A stretch of DNA of 64,000 nt from Eopsaltria australis (lineage: Eukaryota > Chordata > Aves > Passeriformes > Petroicidae). A program made the translations under genes and the position numbers. How positions within the stretch are numbered: position 1 is the stretch's first letter; each line of letters starts with the position of its first letter. Positions 35,572 to 45,000 of this stretch are shown one piece after another. The stretch lies in contig JAVTVJ010000830.1 in assembly GCA_034509425.1 (NCBI GenBank), positions 124,001 through 188,000 of the forward strand, written 5' to 3'. The notes under the pieces are model-generated. The model worked only from the letters and a program-made list of their open reading frames with translations, did no database searches and was not told the DNA's origin.

Positions 35572-36684
35572 CTAGAGAGACAGGGGCCCGTCGTCTCTTC
35601 CGAATACCTGATCTCCCCCCGAGTCGTGGGACAAGGGTCTTATCTGCCTTGCCTCGATACTATCCAGCTGCACACCCATACCCATAAGGTCCCAGACCCG
35701 AAGTAACCAGGTTGTAAAAGGCTCATTACCTTGTCGCACAATGTCTTTTCGTAGATTACGGAGACTGTCATACCCCAGGGACTCAGTAGTGATTTCAATC
35801 CTTGGCCTCCCTACTGGTCGAGAGGGTCCTGCTTCCCCATCATTACTCACTGGCTGCTCTGGTTTGACTTTAGTCTTCTTCTTTTCTACAGGGGCAACTG
35901 CTACTGGCTGTGGCTGCCCCTCTGATCTGACTGGAGCCTGAGCGGTTATAACGTCCCTGGGTTCCCCTGCTGCCCCATTGGACTCTCCCTCTTTGGGGTA
36001 GGGGAAGGATTTCCCACTAGCTGGGCAAGTGTATTCCTTCAGCACTTGGCCCATCTCGCGTATCTCTTTCACCAGGACTCCCACCCAGTCTAGGTGGGCT
36101 GTTTCTGAGGTGGGTTGTGGGACCGCGTCAGACTCTGTAGCAACATCCCTAGTTTCTGGGGCCATGTCAGGTTCTGTGGCAGCATCCCTAGTCTCTGGGG
36201 CCGTGTCAGGTACTGAGGCCTCATTTCTATTGTCTGAGGTCGGTGTCAGGGTGGTTATCCAAGTCAGACCTCTTTTATCCCTGAATGCTAAATAGAGTAG
36301 GACTATCAGCAATGCCAGCCACTGTATGGTATCATTCGCATCTAGAGAAGATTTGAACCCCTCAAAGACTGGCGGGATAGGCCCAAAGAGCTGGGTGAAG
36401 GGTTGTGAGATAATTTCTCTTGGTGTCATTTCCTCGCAGTAGGTACCATTATTAAAGTAACCCTGAAAGCATGTCATTAGTGTGTGGTAGCTCTGAATCC
36501 ACATGCCTGCCTTCCAGAGGAAGTTGAAAATCCATGAATTCCTCACCTTATCAACCCATGACACAAACTCTATAACAGCCACTGTAGCCTTAGTTATAGG
36601 GCCCATGTTTAGATATGGGGCTGCAAATGGGAGAGAAACAGCTGTGACTACTTGCCATACGAACCGGAATAAGCTAGACCACAT
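35572..36684 (-). pseudogene. gag: ERV-L gag, first part with hydrophobic N-terminus
   Basis: I place the start at ATG 36682-36684 (MWSS), about 90 bases after the primer site; frame-open sequence before it begins at a TTG. It encodes 370 residues to TAG 35572-35574. Residues 5-25 are hydrophobic. Residues 26-119 hold two sequons (N79, N117) and two Cys (72, 83). Residues 120-134 form a membrane-span-like block (QWLALLIVLLYLAF) followed by RDKRG. A 13-residue tandem repeat (APETRD) lies at 161-186, then a Pro/Lys-rich linker and a capsid-like start at about 300. The membrane-protein-like N-terminus is unusual for Gag; there is no myristoylation glycine. Confidence 0.75.
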
Positions 36685-36772
36685 GGTGCAACCTAATGAG
36701 GTTCCTATATCCAGCACACAAAAAACTGCGTTACTCAAGAACTGTTATCCTTCTTCCCCTCGATGCCCTCGT

Positions 36773-36791
36773 GCCCCACCGTTGGGCGCCA
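36773..36791 (-). promoter_or_regulatory. Primer binding site, tRNA-Lys type with one extra base
   Basis: On the minus strand TGGCGCCCAACGGTGGGGC starts five bases after the 5' LTR. It matches the complement of the tRNA-Lys(1,2) 3' end except for one inserted G, as I recall that tRNA. Confidence 0.75.
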
Positions 36792-36796
36792 AAATC

Positions 36797-37686
36797 TGTC
36801 CTGGTTTGAAGGGCAGGTGTCTGTTAAGGAAGGCAGGAGCCTCCCTTGGAATGGGGAACTGTAACTTCTCTCTTTCCAAGTTATTATAAATTTGAAATCA
36901 AGAGGCTCTTAGGCAAAGATATGGGAATAGGAATAACAGTTCTTTACTACTATCTAAAACAAGGATAACAAATAACAACAACTATAACGTTGACCAACAA
37001 ACAGAACCAGAAACTCAGTGGCAGCCTGCTCGGCTTCAGGCACCTTTTCTTTTTGGTACAGTTCTAGTCACAGCCTGCAGGGGCGCTCTGGGTGTGATGA
37101 TTCCCCGGTGGCTGCAGGGGGCGCTCCGGCGTGAGCTCAGGTAGCACACAGCAATGGCAACTGCCCGAAGCACGGAGGGATGGAGGAGAGCCTTTGTTCC
37201 ACAGACCCTCGGGAGGGGCAGCTGGTGTTGGTGCCACAGCAGGATCCCTGGACACAGGGAGCTGGGACGGTAAGGGGTTTCCACGTGCAGGGAAGAACCT
37301 CGCTACAATGTAGCGGAGAAAACTCAGAGCGGGCTGGTGGCAGGCAGGTCGGCTCTGTATGGGGCAGAGGGCAGAGACTCACAGCAGACAGACTGGCGGC
37401 TCCGTGCTGGCTTCTCAGGGGGCCGTGGGTTCAGCAGACAGCAGCTCCGACCGTCCCGCTCTGAGGGTCCCGAGCAAGAGGGCGTGACCTCCCCCCTGCC
37501 CTTGCTTTTCAGTCTCTCCAAATCTCTCGTCAGCCTGGCTTCCATGAGGGGCAATTCTACCTCACCCTGCCAAGGAGAAAGGCTCTACCTTTGTGCTTTG
37601 TTTCTCTTAAGTACCCAGTCATTTGTGTCTTAGCAACCCATGGGAGAAAAATTCCTGAGGAAAAGAACTAGATCTAACCTTCAACA
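36797..37686 (-). repeat. 5' LTR of the ERV-L-like provirus
   Basis: This 890-bp LTR is nearly identical to 26018-26907. It would hold the proviral promoter, directed leftward. The CTCF-like motifs recur at 37074-37088 and 37110-37126. Confidence 0.95.
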
Positions 37687-37691
37687 ATGTA
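37687..37691. repeat. Target site duplication ATGTA, right copy
   Basis: An exact copy of 26013-26017, directly after the LTR end TTCAACA. Confidence 0.95.
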
Positions 37692-39021
37692 TGACAACAT
37701 GGATAAAATAACATGTTTTCATTACCAGCGAATTCTTATTGTTGTCTTAAATATACACTGAATAAATCTTTGAAACAAATTTTTGTACCACTTACACTTT
37801 GTTCTGGATATTACAGAACAGATGTTGCTAATCAGCTGAAGTGTGCAAGTGGGAAAAGTGACTATTTGAGCTCCTTTGTCAGCTGTTGATGTGTTGATGT
37901 TGTCACACTCATCCAGGTTAATTATGAGTGTTAAGTGGGGAATACTTAATAAAAAACTGTATTGTTAAAATCATTGTTTCAAATTTATGCTTTTTGTTTG
38001 GTTTCTGGAGGATTATCCTGATGGGTTTTACTTTGCTTTACCTGCATCCTTCTGAAGTTGGAGGTTAGCCTCTGCAAGTACCTTTTGCTTGCTAAATCTC
38101 AACAGTGCAGCTGAGTCTTTGAGTTTAGACTGGTTGAAACAGCAGCATGCTAAGAAGCAGGAGACTTCCATCCTCATTAATCAAAACCAAATATGATTGC
38201 CCTTGTATAATGTCCGTTACTGTTTAAATGTTGACACAGTAACCATTTCACTGGAGACTTACAGCTGGTTTGTTTCTGTTTAAATTACTGAACAGAAAAG
38301 AATTTTAATTTGAACATAGTAGTGGCTTTTGAATACTTATTTAAAGAATTATGGAAATATAATAAAACATTTAAAAATTACTTATTTCGTTAAAGCTCTT
38401 TATATATTTCACATTTTGGTTACTGTTGCTGAGGTTTAAGACAGGAAAGCTTTTTTGTTTATGTTAAAGTATTTTTCTTTTATTCATTTTCACTGATTGT
38501 GAATGGGGAGGACAGAATGGAACAAGAGAATTATTTTTTGACATGCAGTTGATTTTTATCTGAAAATCCTCATTTGTTGTACTCAGCTGTCCTTCCAGGT
38601 TTATTATGAAGGATTACTTTACCTGACTGGATTTCAAACAGACTTGTTAAAACACTAGGGTTGATATAAAAGGACGTAGTCAAGAGTTCAGCAGGGTTCC
38701 AAATAGGCTGAGTTCACTGGAGTGACTCAATCTTTGTCTTGTCAAGACTGGGTTCCTAAAATACCAAAAATTGATAATGTTCTCATACTTTCTAAGAAAA
38801 TAATAGTAGTTTCATCAGTAGTTTCTATGATGATGCTGTTGGAGGTTTATGCAAGTTTTTAAACTGCTGAGTTGAGCAGGTTGAATTGGATTTCAACTGA
38901 TGATGATCACGCAAACGCAACCTGTTTCTCTATAGCGTGGAAGACACCATGATGAACTGGATGTATGGCTAAGACTCTCATGTGAGATTTATGGTCTGTT
39001 TTTTGCTGTTTTGTCCTGCAG
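37692..39021 (+). other. Intron between provirus and coding exon
   Basis: AT-rich intron DNA ending in a pyrimidine-rich acceptor (ttttgtcctgcag). Nothing else was recognised. Confidence 0.7.
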
Positions 39022-39283
39022 GTTGCCATCAAGAAAGCCAAAGTGGATTTCTCCGGCGTGGTGTGCCTGCCCCCTTCCGTCATTGCTGGAAATGGGCTGG
39101 ACGGAGGAGGGGCTGGCGAAAATGACGATGAGCCGGTGCTGGTGTCCCTCTCAGCGGCCCCCAGCCCACAGAGTGAAGCTGTTGCCAATGAGCTGCAGGA
39201 GCTCTCCTTGCAGCCTGAGCTGACCCTCAGCCTCCACCATGGCCAGAACCCCAACCTCCCTCCACTCAGTGAAAGGAAGAATG
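39022..39283 (+). CDS. Internal coding exon of an unidentified host gene
   Basis: The exon has a clean acceptor (TTGTCCTGCAG, ending 39021) and donor (AATG|GTAAGTGG, exon end 39283). Its 262 nt are open in phase 0 from the first base and leave one base for the next exon. The frame has GC-rich third positions unlike the flanking introns. The 87 encoded residues begin VAIKKAKVDF. A Gly/Asp/Glu-rich stretch (GGGAGENDDEP) and a Ser/Pro/Leu-rich segment follow, ending LPPLSERKN. This composition suggests a disordered region of a regulatory or adaptor protein. I do not recognise the gene. The exon lies 1.3 kb after one ERV-L insertion and 1.8 kb before its solo-LTR relative, both antisense to it. 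Confidence 0.85.
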
Positions 39284-41073
39284 GTAAGTGGTTCAGTGTG
39301 CTCATGTCTCATGTAGTGTGTCCTCACCAAGTGGTGGTGTCATGGTACATGTTCTCATGACAGGTCTGCTTTTTATTGCTTCTTACTCTGTTTTTTTTGT
39401 AGGAAAAACTACTGATCTGGAGTTCACAAAACCTTCCACTGTTTGATTGGAAGGATTGATGTTAGTGGCTATGGAAGTTCCACAGAGCTCCAGTGATAAA
39501 TGCTTTATATTATTATTATAGGTGAATACCAGAAACAGCTTCCCTGTACTTTGTGGTGACTGGGTTGTGCAAAACTGAAGCAGTCAGTCAAAGGAAGTGT
39601 TAGCTCACCTTCAGACTGCACTCACCTGTAGATTTTTCTTTGTCATCTTGGTCTGCACTTAGCAAGGGTGAGTAACTTTCTCACTGCAGATGTCTGGAAG
39701 GTCCTTTCAGGCTTCCTGGAAGGAGAAGCAAGACCTGAAGTTAAAAATTAAATGTCCCAGTAGGCCTTCTGATCCTAGAGTGAGAATGGCTTGTGTATGT
39801 TTCTCAACTTGCAGGTACCTTATGGGCAGCCATATAGTGAATGACAATATAGTAGCAAAATATAGGGTCCTTCAGTGACCAGAATTCCTGGCTTTGAAGG
39901 ACTTGTTAACTGTCTGATGCTCAGGATCACCAGGCTGCCATGAAAGCCTTTGCATGTTCAGTCTCATCCTATTGAGAGAGTGATGAAACCATTTGATAAG
40001 TGGTGGCTTCTGTTTGTGAATTCCTTTTGGTGATCTCCCCTCACTCTATCTTCTGGGGCATATGTTGGTAGCTCTTGGCAATATGAAGGTCTTGCTGCAG
40101 TCTGTATTCATGCTATCACCTGCAAGGTACTGTGGATTTGAGCACGGTCGAGTCCTGTGTGCCTTAGTGTTGAACATTATGGAGTTGCATGGCACAGCAT
40201 ATGAGAAATGCTGGGGAGCTTCAGAGTGGCTTTATAGCCAAAACATAATGCTTATGGTAAAGTGATTTAGAATATGTGTACTGAAGGACAGTAGTTTGGA
40301 TTGAAGGGGTACCTCACTTAACGTGGCTAGATCTTTATCTCCAGAAAATGACCATGCCTTTTTCTGAATAGTGTATCAGTATTTTGCAATTTGGAAGAAC
40401 TGATTAACTTAAACCCAAAGTGTTAGGTTTTTAAGAGGTTAAAAAGAGTTTCTTCATTCATATACATTATACAATCATTATGTGATCACAGTTATATTTA
40501 CAAAAAATGGAGAAGATAGAAATGGCAATAACGGAACAAAAAACTTCTAATCCTTAATGCTTTCAGTCTTCTAAGATAAAATACAACAGATGGAGATAAA
40601 GGTGGTAATGGTAAATAGAAGAAAATTGGAATGTTAATCAGCAAGGTAGGCTGTGATCTCAGCACATCTCAACTAGTGGTAGACTTGGGCATTTTACAGT
40701 TATGAAAGCAAGCAAAGATTTCAAATGGTATTTAATTGAAATAGCATTGAAACTGATAGAGAGCTGGAAGATGGGAAAATAATATGAGCCTTTGTTTCCA
40801 GCACTTGACAGCTGGACACCTGAAGGTGACATTGTGATTTTTCTGGAAGCAGGGTTCTTCTCTTAGCCAAGAAGGCATGATCAAGGATCCTAAAGTGGGA
40901 AGAAGCAGTTTATGCTTGATGCCACTGGATAAGGGATACTAGTGCTGTGAACAGATAAGAGTACCTTTCAGAAAAATGAAACTTGTAGCAGCACTTTGAA
41001 TGGCATTGTTATAGTCAGAGGAAAGAATGTTCTGGCACAGGAACGAAAGTCTTTACAAGATTCAGTTGTTTGG
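39284..41073 (+). other. Intron between coding exon and solo LTR
   Basis: Only short chance ORFs and AT-rich sequence are seen. Confidence 0.65.
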
Positions 41074-41078
41074 ATAAG

Positions 41079-42047
41079 TGTCCTGGTTTGAAGGACAGGT
41101 GTCTGTTAGGGAAGGCAGGAGCCTCCCTTGGAATGGGAAACTGTAACCCCTCTCCCTCCAAATTATTATAAATTTGAAATCAAGAGGCTCTCAGGCAAAG
41201 ATATGGGAATAGGAATAACAGTTCTTTACTAATATCTAAAACAAAGCTAACAAATAACAACAGCTATGGTGTTAACCAACAAACAGAACCAGAAACCCAG
41301 TGGCAGCCTGCTCGGCTTCAGGCACCTTTTCCCTTTGGTGCAGTTCCAGTCACAGCCTGCAGGGGGCACTCTGGGTGTGATGATTCCCCGGTGGCTGCAG
41401 GGGGCGCTCTGGGTGTGATGATTCCCCGGTGGCTGCAGGGGGCGCTCTGACGTGAGCTCAGGTAGCACACGGCAATGGCGGCTGCCCGAGGCAGGGAAGG
41501 ATGGAGGAGAGCCTTTGTTCCACAGACCCTCGGGGGGCAGCTGGTGTCGGTGCCGCAGCAGGATCCTCGGACACAGGGAGCTGGGACTTGGGATGGTAAG
41601 AGGTCCCGATGTGCAGGAGAAGCCCTGCTACAATGCAGCGAAGAAACTCGGAGCTGCGAGGAGGAGCGGGGGAGAGACAGGCTGGTGGCAGGCAGCTCCC
41701 GATGGGGCAGAGGGCAGAGACTCACAGCAGACAGACCGGCAGCTCCGTGCTGGCTTCTCAGAGGGTTGTGGGTTCAGCAGACAGCAGCTCTGACCGTCCC
41801 GCTCTGAGGGTCCCGAGCAAGAGCGCGTGACCTCCCCCCTGCCCTTGCTTTTCAGTCTCCCAAAATCTCGCGTTGTCAGGCCCTGCTTCCATGAGGTCGA
41901 TTCTGCCCCACCCTGCCAAGGAGAAAGGCCCTAGCTTTGTGCTTTGTTCTCTTAAGTACTCAGCTATTAGCTCAGTCATTTGTCTCTTAGCAACCCATGG
42001 GAGAAAAAATTCCTGAGGAAAAAAAAAACTAAATCCAACCTCCAACA
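41079..42047 (-). mobile_element. Solo LTR of the ERV-L-like family
   Basis: The 969-bp LTR has TGTCCTGG...CCAACA ends and an exact 5-bp duplication ATAAG at 41074-41078 and 42048-42052. It is the same family and orientation as the LTRs of the provirus at 26018-37686 but clearly diverged from them, with an extra 38-bp repeat unit and small insertions. With no internal sequence it is best explained by LTR-LTR recombination of a separate, older provirus. Confidence 0.95.
41355..41447. repeat. 38-bp tandem repeat with three CTCF-like motifs
   Basis: Units starting ggctgcagggggcgct recur at 41393 and 41431 with a 38-bp period, and a partial earlier unit begins at about 41355. The proviral LTRs carry one unit fewer. 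Each unit holds one GC-rich core (41356-41371, 41393-41409, 41431-41447) resembling a CTCF site. Confidence 0.7.
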
Positions 42048-42052
42048 ATAAG

Positions 42053-45000
42053 TTTAAAAATTGGTATTTCAGGAATATTTAACGGAAATAGATGTTTTTC
42101 CTTTATCCGAATAATGTTATTTTTATGGACTCAACTTTGAAGCGGTATTGTGGGCTGCAAATCTACTTGACTGAAACAGGTAAAATAGAGTTGTGCTTTA
42201 AAAGTATTTGAAAAGTGTTAAAAATGGGTCCAGGAACAAAAATCTTAGCAAAATAAGATTGAACACTTATTAGCAGAACAAAGGCAAAACCAGTGCTGGG
42301 TGCATAGCATATCTGCTAGAGGCACACTTTTGTTCATTTCACAAATGGATTGAATACTTTCTTTAACTTTTACATAGTCATTAAGTTCAGAAGTATATTT
42401 ACACTTCACACCCCTCTTTCCCTGGCCTCTGCCCTCCCTCCCGCCACCTTGGTGCCTTCCCAACCCTGATGAATTTCAGGCAGATAGCTGTGAATTGGGG
42501 CGAGTGTCTTCTCTTATCTTCTCGTGTCTCTTCTGAAATCCTCGCTCTGGAATTCCTCAACTCGACCGACATAGCTATATATTTATGACTACAATTTTTG
42601 ATACATCAAAATTATCTCGAGGTTATAATTTCACTGCAATCTAGTTTCTATTTAACTGCATTTTATCATAACACTACAAATTATGAAAAGCCAACATTTA
42701 TCATTTATTCATTCATTACAAAAGGAACGCCTCTGCCCATATGTTTTTCCAAAGAAAATTAGGCTATTCCTGGTAAATGACTCATTAAGTGGGTCTCTTC
42801 AGAGCTGGTTCTTTATCAGGGCTCAGCACAGTAGTGGGAATTTTACTGCTGGAGGGGCAGCTTTTCAGGCAAGGCATAAAGTCCAAAGTCCCTGAGCTAG
42901 ATTATCTGAATATCCTTATCTTTGGAGGTATGCAGGAGGTACACAATGCTCTTTTCTCCTAGGCTGCAGTATTTTGTTATGTGTTGTTAGTGTGTACATT
43001 CATTAAAGTATTATGGGAATGAAAAGTGCCGTTGAAATACGGTTATTTGCAAACTGTCGCAGCATATAAGAACACTTGGTTGAGTGGGGTGCTAAGAAAT
43101 TTAGTGAGCTGTTATGAAATTTAGCTGATGCATTTTTGATTAATAAATGTCTTCCTTCAAATGGGAACTTCTCAGTTATCTTGGGGTGGAGGTTGCACAG
43201 CTGTTGAAAGCTGTTGAGCTTGTTAAAATTCCTTTTTTAAATATGGTGTATCTTTGTTGTTGTGTCCTCGGCTTCAAACACATTTAAAAAGTTCAGAGAT
43301 GCTCTACCAGTTGAGGCGGCAATCTGCTTAAACATTTGAGCAATCCAGAGTGGTTGTAGAACATATCTTGTGCAGTGAAACTGCTTCTGTGACAACTTGC
43401 CAAATTTAAGGTATGAGGAGGATTCAGGCTGAGTGGCAGTGGGAGGGGAGGAGATGTAAGTAAGAGACTTGCTGGAAGCTGCCGATCTGTGTCAAAGGGT
43501 CTCCTGTTTGCAGTTCTAGACAGGCACTGCTGACTCACAGCTGAACTAACTACTTAAGCTGAGATCTTCTAACAGATTAACTCTTTCTGTAGCTTTTGCT
43601 AAACAGCCTTGGCTTATCTGTAGGTATCTGTAGAAGAGTATTATTAAACAGCCTTGGCTTACCTGTAGGTATCTGTAGGCCATACCGTATTTGTTGTGAC
43701 AGACTGTGGTTCTGGAACATAAACTGTTGGCAGAGTTAAAATAGAAATTTCTTTGGCTTGTGAAGCATCATGGAATTATGTTTCCCATGGGAAAACTGGG
43801 AGTGCAGTCCTGTATCTGCATGCTGCCATATGCCCTAGGACAGCAGATTCCTTTTTTATTTTTTTTCCTTCTCTTAGAACTGAAGAGCAGCCAGACACAG
43901 TTTCTGGGGGTTTTCTTGTTGGTTTGGGTTTGTTTCAGATCCAGACTTCTCTTCATATTCTCCCTTATCACAGCTACACATTCTCCTACCTGGGAGGGTA
44001 GGTACACCTGGACACATGGGTGTAAAGACCTTGAACAACTTGACTGAACAGCTGCTGTTAAGTTACACAATTAAAGTGCAATAAAAGGTATTAAGGATAT
44101 AGAATTCTGATATGAAGCATTTGAACATAGCTAGGAGGCAATTTTTTGTCACTTCAGTGGAAGGAAACCTTATGTGATAAGGTGTTAGTAAACTATTTTG
44201 ACACAATTGTTGGGTTCTATTCAGACATCAAGCTTAATGGGACATTTAAGGTGTAGTTATTTAATTTGCGCTTCAGAGTGAGTTTTCTACCCCAGATTTA
44301 CATTACTTCTCCTTTTCTACTCATGTTCATCAAGGCTTCAACTTTCTTTAACTATGAGAGATTACCTGTGACTGACTCATTCGTTGCCACACAAGCCAGA
44401 AAAAGGCCATTACGGAGTCAGCTGAAGCTCTTCAGTATATCTTGATTTTTTTTCAGTCACCTGTACTAAGATGCTAAGATAACTTTTCCCAGCCCTTAGG
44501 GCATGGTTAGAGCAGGTCCCTGATAAATGCATTTACAAAGAAAAGAAGAAAAACCCCCAGGTGATAAATATACAAATCTTAGGTAGTTTGATAATTTCTA
44601 AAAAAAAGTCCTCTTCTCCTTAACTTTCATTTGAAATTACGGTAATTGCTCCAACAGGTTATTGACCCTCTCTCTTGACCTGCTTTCCCCAGATGAATTC
44701 ATAGTTATCTTTGTCCAGGAGTCATGAAAAACTTTGTGTTAGAACCCTCCAACAGTCCTGGTTTCTTCTCACTGTGGGCTTGTTTAAGATGAGGTAACGT
44801 TCTTTCCAAGGAACTGTTGCGTTTTATGATTTCTGGTTTGGACAGAACTTGCACCAGCTTGCCGGTGGTTGGGGTTTGCTTGATCTGGGATGCTTGCCTT
44901 CTACAAAGTACCATATGTGCTGGGGGAAGAGAGTCTAGCTGGAATGTGTGGAATTTCAGTGTGATTCGAGTCACATAAAATGCATGTGCTTTAGGTATGG

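Larger units (their letters stand above)
26018..37686 (-). mobile_element. ERV-L-like provirus carrying a nested second provirus
   Basis: This is an 11.7-kb endogenous retrovirus on the minus strand, antisense to the host gene. It has two 890-bp LTRs, a tRNA-Lys-type primer site, a purine tract beside the 3' LTR and a perfect 5-bp target duplication. Reading leftward, the internal part encodes gag, protease, reverse transcriptase, RNase H and integrase, and no env. A single reading frame is kept throughout. The RT domain is split by a second provirus at 29333-33952. Without that insert the element would be about 7 kb, a normal size for ERV-L. Its many premature stops make it coding-defective. 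Confidence 0.93.
9716..39021 (+). other. Large intron region between first exon and coding exon
   Basis: About 29 kb separates the promoter donor from the acceptor at 39021/39022. Apart from the candidate exon at 17531-17594 and the proviruses at 26018-37686, I see only AT-rich intron-like DNA, simple repeats and short chance ORFs. Small exons could be missed without transcript data. Confidence 0.55.
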
